Positions 1 to 6,249 of a stretch of 10,699 nt of DNA are shown here, in pieces. The stretch lies in NCBI GenBank assembly GCA_030841195.1, contig JAVEDA010000360.1, positions 1 to 10,699 on the forward strand, read 5' to 3'. The notes under the pieces are model-generated. The model saw only the letters and a list, made by a program, of their open reading frames with translations. It was not told where the DNA came from and did no database searches. The stretch is from Actinomycetota bacterium. Its GTDB lineage: Bacteria; Actinomycetota; Actinomycetes; JACCUZ01. A program made the position numbers and the translations under genes. Position 1 is the first letter of the stretch; each line of letters starts with the position of its first letter.

Positions 1-1123
1 GCAGGTCGCCGCGGCCGGCGTCGTCGATGCCGCTCCGGTAGGCGGTCAGGAAGGCGGCCTGGGCTCGCGGCACCCAGTCGAGCACGGTGCCGGCGTCGAC
101 CCCCGGCGTGCGGTGCAGCACCACCCGGGCGACGTGGTCCAGCGACTGCAGCATGCCGGCGACGTCGAGCCCGGCCGGCCCGGGTGCCGTCCGCTCGGCC
201 GGGGCGAGCACCGGGTTGCCGTCGAAGTCCGTGACGAGGTACCGGTCGCCCGCCCGCAGCACCTGGCCGACGTGCAGGTCGCCGTGCCCGGCGCCGACCG
301 GAGTCCCCGCCGCGGCGGCCAGCGGGGCCAGCGCGGCCTGGACGCGGTCGGCGCAAGCGGCCAGGCGGGCACCCTCTGGCCCGGACACCGTGTCCAGCGC
401 GCGCTCGACGTCGGTCAGCGCCCGGGCGTGCCAGGCGGTGACCTCCGCCGGAGTCGCGGGCCGGGTCCCGGCACCGGCCAGGCCCAGGTGCAGCTCTGCC
501 GTCAGCCGCCCGATCGCCTGGGCCGGACCGGTGTCGTCCGCCGGCCGCACGTCACCCGCGGCCACCGCCCGGAGGTCGGCGACGGCCCACTCCCAGCCGT
601 CGGTGGCGCCGGGCAGGTAGTCGCTGACCGTCGCGAGCAGGACCGGCTCGGAGCCCGTCCGGCGCGGGTCGTGCCACAGCAGCAGACCCCAGAGCCGTGG
701 CATCCCGGTGAACCCGGCCGCCGTCAGCTGTGCGAGCCGGTGCGGCGCCGGGTGCGGGTCGACGGTCGGCCGGACGGTCCACTTGACCACGGCGGCGCCG
801 CCCACGACGACCGACTCGTTGGTCTGGTCGGCGGTCACCGCCTTCTCGCCGCTGGCGGGGGCGGCGTACCGGCGTACCAGCTCGAACGAACCGATGCGCG
901 CCGTCCCGGTGCCGAGCAGGCTCACCAGGGCTGCAGCCACCCCGTCGCCCGGGCCGGCCCGGTCGGTGCCCGACCCGGCCACGGGCACGGTGTAGAGGAC
1001 GCCGGCGGCGTCGCGCACCACCAGCACCCGGCAGCCACCCGGCAGCGGCAGCCCGTCCAGGACGGCCAGCGGCGCGACCGGGGGTGTGGCGTCCTGCGCC
1101 CGGCGGGCCGGCAGCACCCTCAC
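1..1123 (-). CDS. Maltokinase/glucosamine-kinase-like sugar kinase, C-terminus cut by window edge
   Basis: The reverse strand encodes 374 residues in one open frame that leaves the window, so the C-terminus is missing. The aminoglycoside-phosphotransferase fold is clear. The catalytic loop is HGDLHVGQV at residues 280-288, with Asp282 as the likely base. The metal-binding DFDGNP follows at 299-304, then LDVAGMLQSLDHVARVV at 319-334. The middle segment YLPGATDGWEWAVADLR (169-185) is typical of actinobacterial maltokinase-like proteins. Residues 1-90 look like the family's N-terminal cap. Family members use ATP to phosphorylate maltose (Mak/Pep2) or glucosamine (the actinobacterial GlcNK clade). 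The phosphate-loop region reads TADQTNESVVVGG (97-109) then VVKW (112-115), which to me resembles the GlcNK-like clade more than classical Mak. That is recall, not an alignment. The GTG start at 1123-1121 overlaps the TGA of the glycosyltransferase by 4 nt (GTGA), so the two are probably translationally coupled. The substrate is uncertain. Confidence 0.8.
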   Translation of the reverse strand, partial: MRVLPARRAQDATPPVAPLAVLDGLPLPGGCRVLVVRDAAGVLYTVPVAGSGTDRAGPGDGVAAALVSLLGTGTARIGSFELVRRYAAPASGEKAVTADQTNESVVVGGAAVVKWTVRPTVDPHPAPHRLAQLTAAGFTGMPRLWGLLLWHDPRRTGSEPVLLATVSDYLPGATDGWEWAVADLRAVAAGDVRPADDTGPAQAIGRLTAELHLGLAGAGTRPATPAEVTAWHARALTDVERALDTVSGPEGARLAACADRVQAALAPLAAAAGTPVGAGHGDLHVGQVLRAGDRYLVTDFDGNPVLAPAERTAPGPAGLDVAGMLQSLDHVARVVLHRTPGVDAGTVLDWVPRAQAAFLTAYRSGIDDAGRGDL

Positions 1124-2442
1124 GGCCGGCCGGCCACCTGCTCCCGGTGCGCGTGGCCGACCGACTCGATCACCTCGGCGCCGCGGCGCAGCCCGTCGCG
1201 GGCCCGGATGCCGGTCCCCAGCGCGTCCAGCCGGGCGCGCAGCTGGTCATCGCGCAGCAGCCGGTCGATCGCGCCGTGCAGCTGCGCCTCGGTGAACTCG
1301 TAGGCGGGTAGCCGGACGCCGAGGCCGAGCTCGTCGAGGCGCTGGGCGTTGTCGTACTGGTCCCAGAACAACGGCAGCAGCACGGTCGGCTTGCCGAAGT
1401 GCAGCGCCTCGGTGGTCGTGTTGTTGCCGCCGTGGGTGATGACCAGGTCGACCAGCGGCACGATCGTCGTCTGCGGGAGGAACTCCGCGCCCCACATGGT
1501 CGGCGGCAGGTCGAGGTCGGCGTGCTGCGGCCCCATGCTCACCACGTAGCGGTGCGGAGTGCGGGCCAGCACGTCGATGAGCCGGCGCATCAGCTCGACG
1601 TCGGCACTGCCGAGCGAGCCGAGCGACAGGTAGACCAGGGCGCTGCCGGGCGGCCGGTCCAGCAGCGCGGCGGGCAGCTCCACCGGCTCCTCGACCTCCC
1701 GGACGCTGGAGTCCATCCGGTGCCAGGTCGGGCCGAGCGGCCGGGCCGTGACGTAGTCGGCCTCCTCGGGGAAGACGTAGAGGTTGGCCACGTCCGACTC
1801 GTGCACGAACTGCAGGTCGGCCAGCGGCGGGGCGCCCTGCGCGACGACCCAGGCGTTGAAGTCCGCCCACAGGTCGCGCTGGGTCCGGTCGTACTCGGCC
1901 CGGAAGACGGCCCAGCCGCTCGGGTCGTCGGCGGGATAGCCGGAGAACGCCGGCGGAATGCCGTCGCCGGGCACCTCGAGCGGGTTGCAGGAGACGATCC
2001 GCACGTAGGGCGCACCCGAGGTCAGCAGCGCGGGGAAGGCGACCACGTTGTCCAGGACGACGACGTCGGGTCGGGCTCTGTCGAGGATGTCGCGCAGCTG
2101 CGGCTCGCAGTACCGGGCTCCATCCACCAGCGCCTGCCAGGTGGGCCGGATGAACGTCTCGAGCTGGGCCAGGGTGGGCTTGCGGAACTCCGGCGCCGTG
2201 TCCCGGATGAACTCCTTCCAGAACGCGCCGGCGTCCTGCTCGTCCGGCCCGTCCGCCGGCGGGGCCAGGTCGACCAGGTCCTCCTCGAAGCCCAGCGGTG
2301 ACAGCCGGCCGCGCCAGGACGCCTCGGCCGCGAACACCACCCGGTGGCCGCGCCGACGCAGCACGTCGCCGAGGCCGATGCACTGGTTGGTCGGCCCGAA
2401 GGCCGACTCGGGCATGAACAGGACGGTCAGGGGCGCGGCCAC
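1120..2442 (-). CDS. GT1-family (MGT/UGT-like) glycosyltransferase
   Basis: This 440-residue protein has the two-Rossmann-domain layout of GT1 (GT-B fold) glycosyltransferases, which move a sugar from a nucleotide sugar to a small acceptor. The N-terminal acceptor domain opens with the strand LTVLFMPES and carries RGHRVVF at 31-37. The C-terminal donor domain has YLSLGS at 271-276, FLPQTTIVPLVDLVITHGGNN at 321-341 and TTTEALHFGKPTVLLPLFWDQ at 342-362. The glycine/histidine and W-D-Q elements are those that hold the diphosphate and sugar in this family. The histidine that normally serves as catalytic base near residue 17 appears to be Pro (FGPTNQ). The length is normal. GTG at 2442 is preferred over ATG at 2415 because the latter would remove the first beta strand. 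It starts 13 nt after ndgR and overlaps the kinase by 4 nt. I see no clear ribosome site. Donor and acceptor cannot be read from the sequence. Confidence 0.88.
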   Translation of the reverse strand: MAAPLTVLFMPESAFGPTNQCIGLGDVLRRRGHRVVFAAEASWRGRLSPLGFEEDLVDLAPPADGPDEQDAGAFWKEFIRDTAPEFRKPTLAQLETFIRPTWQALVDGARYCEPQLRDILDRARPDVVVLDNVVAFPALLTSGAPYVRIVSCNPLEVPGDGIPPAFSGYPADDPSGWAVFRAEYDRTQRDLWADFNAWVVAQGAPPLADLQFVHESDVANLYVFPEEADYVTARPLGPTWHRMDSSVREVEEPVELPAALLDRPPGSALVYLSLGSLGSADVELMRRLIDVLARTPHRYVVSMGPQHADLDLPPTMWGAEFLPQTTIVPLVDLVITHGGNNTTTEALHFGKPTVLLPLFWDQYDNAQRLDELGLGVRLPAYEFTEAQLHGAIDRLLRDDQLRARLDALGTGIRARDGLRRGAEVIESVGHAHREQVAGRP

Positions 2443-2455
2443 AGCGGTCGTCGGC

Positions 2456-3337
2456 TCAGGCGGGCTGGCGGGCGGTCTTGGTCGCCGCCTGCTGCGGCGG
2501 AACCGGCGACTGAGCAGCCTGACCAGCCTGAGCGGCCTGACCAGCTCGGCCCGGCTGGGGCGACCGGCCCGGCTGGGGCGACTGGGGCGGCTGGCCTGGC
2601 TGGCCCGCCGCCTGCTGGCCCTGCTGCTGGTGCTGGAGCACCTCGCTGAGCTTGGCCGCGGCGGCGCAGACGATCTGCGCGTGCAGCCGGCCGGGCTGCC
2701 GGCTCAGCCGCTCGATCGGGCCGGACACCGAGACCGCGGCGACCACCCGGCCACCGGGGCCGCGCACCGGCGCTGACACCGAGGCCACGCCGGCCTCGCG
2801 CTCGCCGACGCTCTGCGCCCAGCCGCGCCGCCGTACGGCGGACAGAGCGGTCGCGGTGAACTTCGCCTCGCGCAGGCCACGGTGCAGTCGGTCCGGCTCC
2901 TCCCAGGCGAGCAGGATCTGCGCGGCGGAGCCGGCCTTCATCGTGAGGGTCGCGCCCACCGGCACGGTGTCGCGCAGGCCGGTCAGCCGCTCGGCGCCCG
3001 CGACGCACACCCGGCTGTCGCCCTGGCGGCGGTAGAGCTGGGCGCTCTCGCCGGTGATGTCGCGCAGCCGGGCGAGCACCGGGTTCGCGGCCTCGAGCAG
3101 CCGGTCCTCGCCGGCCGCCGTGGCCAGCTCGCGCAGCCGCGGCCCGAGCACGAACCGGCCCTGCAGGTCGCGGGCCACCAGGCGGTGGTGCTCGAGGGCG
3201 GTCGCCAGACGGTGCGCGGTCGGCCGTGCCAGGCCGGTGGCGGCGACGAGGGAGGCCAGGCTGGCCGGCCCCGCCTCGAGGGCACCGAGAACGATGGCGG
3301 CCTTGTCCAGCACGCCAACTCCGCTAGAGTTGTCCAT
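2456..3337 (-). CDS. ndgR: IclR-family regulator NdgR with an extra low-complexity tail
   Basis: The 293-residue protein is an IclR-family regulator. The winged helix-turn-helix spans about 8-65, with the recognition part GLARPTAHRLATALEHH at 35-51. The effector domain spans about 75-233 (ITGESAQLYRRQGDSRVCV, then TVPVGATLTMKAGS, then GVASVSAPVRGP). The opening MDNSSGVGVLDKAAIVL and most of the effector domain match what I recall of Streptomyces NdgR, which binds upstream of leuC and acts on amino-acid metabolism. Its divergent position 63 bp from leuC supports this. The ATG at 3337 gives that conserved N-terminus; the frame stays open far upstream only as an antisense shadow of leuC. No ribosome site precedes the ATG, and a -10-like element ends 6 nt before it, so the mRNA may be leaderless. 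NdgR is usually near 238 residues. Here residues 236-293 form an added Q/P/A/G-rich tail with tandem repeats. It heads an operon with the glycosyltransferase and the kinase. Confidence 0.93.
   Translation of the reverse strand: MDNSSGVGVLDKAAIVLGALEAGPASLASLVAATGLARPTAHRLATALEHHRLVARDLQGRFVLGPRLRELATAAGEDRLLEAANPVLARLRDITGESAQLYRRQGDSRVCVAGAERLTGLRDTVPVGATLTMKAGSAAQILLAWEEPDRLHRGLREAKFTATALSAVRRRGWAQSVGEREAGVASVSAPVRGPGGRVVAAVSVSGPIERLSRQPGRLHAQIVCAAAAKLSEVLQHQQQGQQAAGQPGQPPQSPQPGRSPQPGRAGQAAQAGQAAQSPVPPQQAATKTARQPA
2511..2582. repeat. Two 18-bp tandem duplications inside the ndgR tail
   Basis: Positions 2547-2564 and 2565-2582 are identical 18-base units. The adjoining 2511-2528 and 2529-2546 units differ at two positions. 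On the minus strand they encode SPQPGR twice (residues 253-264) and AGQAAQ twice (265-276). The unit length is a multiple of three, so each duplication keeps the frame. This is direct sequence evidence of expansion by tandem duplication. Confidence 0.95.
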
Positions 3338-3343
3338 GTACCG

Positions 3344-3372
3344 ATACTGCCGTCTCAACCGCCGAGACGCAA
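3344..3372 (-). promoter_or_regulatory. Candidate ndgR promoter giving a leaderless mRNA
   Basis: On the minus strand a -35-like TTGCGT (3372-3367) is followed by a 17-nt spacer and a -10-like CAGTAT (3349-3344). The ndgR ATG begins 6 nt further on, which would place transcription start at or next to the start codon. Neither hexamer is a strong match, but the spacing is good and no Shine-Dalgarno sequence exists. Confidence 0.4.
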
Positions 3373-3388
3373 GTACAGCTCGTCTCAC
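3350..3388. promoter_or_regulatory. Likely NdgR operator with three CGTCTC half-sites
   Basis: CGTCTC (3351-3356) and GAGACG (3364-3369) form a perfect 6-bp inverted repeat with a 7-nt spacer. A second CGTCTCA copy lies at 3381-3387, exactly 30 bp from the first. All three sit in the 63-bp gap between divergent ndgR and leuC and overlap the candidate ndgR promoter. This layout suits an autoregulating IclR protein that also controls leuCD. Assigning it to NdgR is inference from position. Confidence 0.55.
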
Positions 3389-3396
3389 AGGGAGAG
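3389..3396 (+). promoter_or_regulatory. Ribosome binding site of leuC
   Basis: AGGGAGAG lies 4 nt before the GTG at 3401 (about 8 nt from its GGAG core). It fixes that codon as the leuC start, which also matches the usual LeuC N-terminus (PRTLAEKVWEAHVV). Confidence 0.75.
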
Positions 3397-3400
3397 AACC

Positions 3401-4837
3401 GTGCCGAGAACGCTGGCCGAGAAGGTCTGGGAGGCCCACGTCGTACGCCGGGCCGAGGGCGAGCCGGACCTGCTCTACATCGACCTCCACCTCGTGCACG
3501 AGGTCACCAGCCCGCAGGCGTTCGACGGGCTCCGGGTCGCCGGCCGCCCGGTGCGACGGCCGGACCTCACCCTCGCGACCGAGGACCACAACGTCCCCAC
3601 GATGGACATCGAGCTGCCGATCGCCGACCCGGTGTCGCGGGTCCAGGTGGACGCGCTGCGGCGCAACTGCGCCGAGTTCGGGGTGCCGCTGCACTCCCTC
3701 GGCGACCGCGACCAGGGCATCGTGCACGTCGTGGGCCCGCAGCTGGGGCTCACCCAGCCCGGCATGACCGTCGTCTGCGGCGACTCGCACACCTCGACCC
3801 ACGGCGCGTTCGGCGCGCTGGCGTTCGGCATCGGCACCAGCGAGGTCGAGCACGTGCTCGCGACCCAGACGCTGTCGCTGACCCCGTTCAAGACCCTCGC
3901 GGTGACGATCGACGGCACCCTCGCCCCGGGTGTCACCGCCAAGGACGTCATCCTCGCGGTGATCGCGGAGATCGGCACGGGCGGCGGGCAGGGCTACGTC
4001 ATCGAGTACCGCGGCGAGGCGATCCGCGCGCTGTCGATGGAGGCGCGGATGACCGTCTGCAACATGTCGATCGAGGCCGGTGCCCGGGCCGGGATGATCG
4101 CGCCGGACGAGACGACGCAGGCCTACCTCGAGGGCCGGCCGCGCGCGCCGAAGGGCGCCGACTGGGACGCGGCCGTGGCCGCCTGGCAGGAGCTGCACAC
4201 CGACGACGACGCGGTGTTCGACCGCGAGGTCGTGCTGGACGCCGCGACGCTCGCCCCGTTCGTGACCTGGGGCACCAACCCGGGGCAGGGCCTTCCGCTG
4301 ACCGCCTCGGTGCCCGACCCGGCCGCCATCACCGACGAGCACGAGCGGTCGGCTGCGGAGCGGGCGTTGACGTACATGGACCTCGTCCCGGGCACGCCGC
4401 TGCGCGACATCCGGGTCGACACCGTGTTCCTGGGCTCCTGCACCAACGGCCGCATCGAGGACCTCCGCGCCGCCGCCGAGGTCCTGCGCGGGCGGCAGGT
4501 CGCCGACGGGGTGCGGGTCCTCGTCGTGCCCGGGTCGGAGCGGGTCCGGCTCGCGGCCGAGGACGAAGGGCTGGACGTCGTCTTCAAGGAGGCGGGCGCC
4601 GAGTGGCGGCACGCGGGCTGCTCCATGTGCCTGGGCATGAACCCCGACCAGCTGGCGCCGGGTGAGCGCAGCGCCTCGACGTCCAACCGCAACTTCGAGG
4701 GTCGGCAGGGCAAGGGCGGGCGTACCCACCTGGTCTCGCCGTTGGTCGCCGCGGCCACCGCCGTGACCGGGCGGCTGACCTCGCCGGCGGACCTGCCACC
4801 GGTCAGCCCATCGACGTACGCCGGGAAGGGGATCTGA
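3401..4837 (+). CDS. leuC: 3-isopropylmalate dehydratase large subunit
   Basis: LeuC pairs with LeuD to convert 2-isopropylmalate to 3-isopropylmalate through a [4Fe-4S] cluster in leucine biosynthesis. The protein has 478 residues, the normal bacterial length. The three cluster cysteines are all present: Cys347 in GSCTNGRIEDL, and Cys407 and Cys410 in HAGCSMCLGMN. Other hallmarks are the N-terminal LAEKVWEAHVV, DHNVPT, GDSHTSTHGAFGALAFGIGTSEVEH and, near the end, TSNRNFEGRQGKGGRTHLVSP. The GTG start at 3401 has a good ribosome site. leuD follows after one base, so the subunits are co-translated. Upstream is the divergent ndgR gene with repeated operator-like sites, and control by NdgR is expected. 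Nothing is missing or disrupted. Confidence 0.98.
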   Translation: MPRTLAEKVWEAHVVRRAEGEPDLLYIDLHLVHEVTSPQAFDGLRVAGRPVRRPDLTLATEDHNVPTMDIELPIADPVSRVQVDALRRNCAEFGVPLHSLGDRDQGIVHVVGPQLGLTQPGMTVVCGDSHTSTHGAFGALAFGIGTSEVEHVLATQTLSLTPFKTLAVTIDGTLAPGVTAKDVILAVIAEIGTGGGQGYVIEYRGEAIRALSMEARMTVCNMSIEAGARAGMIAPDETTQAYLEGRPRAPKGADWDAAVAAWQELHTDDDAVFDREVVLDAATLAPFVTWGTNPGQGLPLTASVPDPAAITDEHERSAAERALTYMDLVPGTPLRDIRVDTVFLGSCTNGRIEDLRAAAEVLRGRQVADGVRVLVVPGSERVRLAAEDEGLDVVFKEAGAEWRHAGCSMCLGMNPDQLAPGERSASTSNRNFEGRQGKGGRTHLVSPLVAAATAVTGRLTSPADLPPVSPSTYAGKGI

Positions 4838-4838
4838 G

Positions 4839-5426
4839 GTGGAGCCGATCACCGTGCACACCGGGCGAGCGGTGGCCCTGCGCCGCTCGAACGTCGACAC
4901 CGACCAGATCATCCCGGCCGTCTACCTCAAGCGGGTGACCCGGACCGGCTTCGAGGACGGGCTGTTCGCCGCCTGGCGCAACGATCCCGACTTCGTTCTG
5001 AATCGCCCGGAATCGCAGGGCGCGACGGTTCTCGTGGCCGGCTCGGACTTCGGCACCGGATCCTCCCGGGAGCACGCCGTCTGGGCCCTGCGCGACCACG
5101 GGTTCCGGGTCGTCGTGTCCTCGAAGTTCGCCGACATCTTCCGTGGCAACGCGGGCAAGGGTGGGCTGGTGACGGCCTGCGTGGCGCAGCCGGACGTCGA
5201 GCGACTGTGGTCGGCGTTGGAGGCCGAGCCGGCCACCGAGGTGACCGTGGACCTCAACGCCCGCACCGTTTCCTGGGGTTCGGAGTCGGTGCCTTTCGAC
5301 ATCGACGACTACACCAGGTGGCGACTGATGGAGGGTCTGGACGACGTCGACCTGACCCTCACGCACGCCGACCAGGTGGCCGCGTTCGAGGCCAGCCGGC
5401 CGTCCTGGCTGCCGACGACGGCTTGA
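4839..5426 (+). CDS. leuD: 3-isopropylmalate dehydratase small subunit
   Basis: LeuD is the swivelling small subunit that completes the isopropylmalate isomerase active site with LeuC in the cytoplasm. The 195-residue length is typical. Family markers are NVDTDQIIPAVYLKRV at 19-34, GSDFGTGSSREHAVWAL in the middle (substrate-binding loop), SKFADIFRGNAGKGGLV, and a C-terminal DDYTRWRLMEGLDDVDLTL. The GTG start lies one base after the leuC stop. The purine-rich GGGAAGGGG at the end of leuC is well placed as its ribosome site. It ends 150 nt before the HU gene, with a short GC palindrome immediately downstream. Confidence 0.98.
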   Translation: MEPITVHTGRAVALRRSNVDTDQIIPAVYLKRVTRTGFEDGLFAAWRNDPDFVLNRPESQGATVLVAGSDFGTGSSREHAVWALRDHGFRVVVSSKFADIFRGNAGKGGLVTACVAQPDVERLWSALEAEPATEVTVDLNARTVSWGSESVPFDIDDYTRWRLMEGLDDVDLTLTHADQVAAFEASRPSWLPTTA

Positions 5427-5432
5427 CGACGC

Positions 5433-5446
5433 GGCCCCATGGGGCC
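5433..5446 (+). terminator. Short GC palindrome after leuD, possible weak terminator
   Basis: GGCCCCATGGGGCC is a perfect 14-bp palindrome that starts 7 nt after the leuD stop. Folded with a CATG loop, it gives only five G-C pairs, followed by TGATTTC. It could end part of the leuCD transcript, but it is weak and may simply be a chance palindrome in GC-rich DNA. Confidence 0.3.
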
Positions 5447-5497
5447 TGATTTCGGCGAAGTTCCTTGCGACACAACGGGAAACGCGGCCGTCGGTAT

Positions 5498-5526
5498 TTG
5501 TCTCTCGCGGTGCATGCGCATAGCGT
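5498..5526 (+). promoter_or_regulatory. Candidate promoter of the HU gene
   Basis: TTGTCT (5498-5503) and TAGCGT (5521-5526) are separated by exactly 17 nt. They fit the actinobacterial housekeeping pattern TTGnnn / TAnnnT. Transcription would start near 5533, leaving a 5' leader of about 43 nt before the GTG at 5577. The surrounding 5455-5550 stretch is also less GC-rich than the flanking genes. Confidence 0.55.
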
Positions 5527-5564
5527 CGCCCCCGAATCGAGTGACCGCTCGACATCCGAACCGC

Positions 5565-5570
5565 AAGGGG
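5565..5570 (+). promoter_or_regulatory. Ribosome binding site of the HU gene
   Basis: AAGGGG lies 6 nt upstream of the GTG at 5577. It selects this codon over the upstream in-frame ATG at 5439, which lacks such a site and would add residues foreign to HU. Confidence 0.7.
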
Positions 5571-5576
5571 AAACAC

Positions 5577-6095
5577 GTGAACAAGGCTCAGCTGATCGAC
5601 CGGCTGTCCGGGCAACTCGGCAGCAAGAAGGCCGCGACCGATGCCGTCGAGGCTGTCGTCGACACCATCACTCGCGCCGTGGCGTCGGGTGAGAAGGTCG
5701 CGATCACCGGCTTCGGCGCCTTCGAGAGGGTCGCCCGTCCGGCGCGTACGGGCCGCAACCCCCGCACCGGCGAGGCCGTGAAGATCAAGAAGACCACCGT
5801 GCCCAAGTTCAAGCCGGGTCAGGGCTTCAAGGACGTCGTCAGCGGCGCCAAGAAGCTGCCGAGGGCCGCGGTTGCCGTGGCCAAGTCGGCCACCGGCAGC
5901 ACGCCGGCGAAGAAGACGACGGCGAAGAAGACCACCGCGAAGAAGACCGCGGCGAAGAAGACGGCCACCAAGTCGGCGGCCGGCCGCACGCTCGCCACCA
6001 AGTCACCGGCGAAGTCCGCGGCCACCAAGAAGGCGGCGGCCAAGAAGCTGGCCACCAAGAAGACCACGGCGAAGAAGACCACGGCACGCCGCTAG
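5577..6095 (+). CDS. hupB: HU-family nucleoid protein with lysine-rich H1-like tail
   Basis: The 172-residue protein has two parts. Residues 1-92 are a complete HU domain: NKAQLIDRLSGQLGSKKAA, GFGAFERVARPARTGRNP (45-62) and the minor-groove arm signature GRNPRTGEAVKI, then PKFKPGQGFKDVV. Residues 93-172 are a basic Lys/Ala/Thr tail built of AKKTT and AKKTA-type units, like histone H1. HU with this tail is the HupB/HupS type of actinobacteria: it bends and compacts DNA as a dimer, and the tail adds affinity and possible acetylation sites. Plain bacterial HU has about 90 residues. The start is GTG at 5577 with AAGGGG upstream. Position downstream of leuCD matches the mycobacterial and streptomycete layout, but its own promoter and terminator suggest independent transcription. 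The repeat-rich tail may vary in length between strains. Confidence 0.96.
   Translation: MNKAQLIDRLSGQLGSKKAATDAVEAVVDTITRAVASGEKVAITGFGAFERVARPARTGRNPRTGEAVKIKKTTVPKFKPGQGFKDVVSGAKKLPRAAVAVAKSATGSTPAKKTTAKKTTAKKTAAKKTATKSAAGRTLATKSPAKSAATKKAAAKKLATKKTTAKKTTARR
5904..6092 (+). repeat. Lysine/alanine/threonine codon repeats in the HU tail
   Basis: Imperfect 15-base units of the type AAGAAGACCACGGCG recur through the 3' end of the HU gene (residues 110-172). They use almost only AAG, ACC/ACG and GCG/GCC codons. Repeats cluster in two blocks, at about 5905-5975 and 6020-6090, separated by a less regular stretch (SAAGRTLATKSPAKSAA). Confidence 0.8.
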
Positions 6096-6110
6096 TCACC
6101 AGCACGGCTC

Positions 6111-6148
6111 ACGGGCCCGGGAACCCCACACGGGGTCTCCGGGCCCGT
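6111..6148 (+). terminator. Strong hairpin terminator of the HU gene
   Basis: ACGGGCCCGG (6111-6120) pairs perfectly with CCGGGCCCGT (6139-6148). Inside, ACCCC and GGGGT pair around an ACAC loop, with one G-U pair and one mismatch between the two helices. The result is a stem of about 17 pairs beginning 16 nt after the HU stop. No T-tract follows, as is common in actinobacteria. CCAGCAC (6099-6105) and GTGCTGG (6165-6171) could form an outer stem around it. Confidence 0.85.
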
Positions 6149-6189
6149 CCGCGTTCGCCGGCTTGTGCTGGTCACCGCCGCATCACGCT

Positions 6190-6249
6190 GGCGGACGCCG
6201 CGCCACGCGTGCACACGTGTTGTCGCGTCCGCCCACGTGCTTTACGTGG
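6190..6249 (-). terminator. Convergent hairpin structures downstream of the minus-strand operon
   Basis: Reading leftwards from the small cold-shock-like gene, a first hairpin CCACGT-AAAGC-ACGTGG (6249-6233) is followed by a 9-bp inverted repeat between 6225-6233 and 6190-6198. That repeat encloses a perfect ACACGTGT palindrome (6213-6220). Both stems cannot form fully at once because they share position 6233. The location fits termination of the fbiD-side transcript, facing the HU terminator. Confidence 0.5.

Noticed and set aside
113..1303. 396-residue plus-strand frame opposite the kinase
   Set aside because: Low-complexity Arg/Gly/Pro translation with no motif; the kinase on the minus strand carries the catalytic motifs.
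1399..2301. Plus-strand frame of 300 residues opposite the glycosyltransferase
   Set aside because: Composition mirrors the reverse complement of GT codons; no motif seen.
3338..4912. Long minus-strand open frame continuing upstream of ndgR, antisense to leuC (would make an 818-residue protein)
   Set aside because: The residues are Arg/Val/Gly-rich with no recognisable domain; leuC on the other strand is unmistakable, and ndgR has a conserved N-terminus at 3337. It is a high-GC shadow.
5439..5576. Upstream extension of the HU gene to the ATG at 5439
   Set aside because: The extra 46 residues are unlike HU, contain the candidate promoter, and lack a ribosome site; GTG at 5577 has one.
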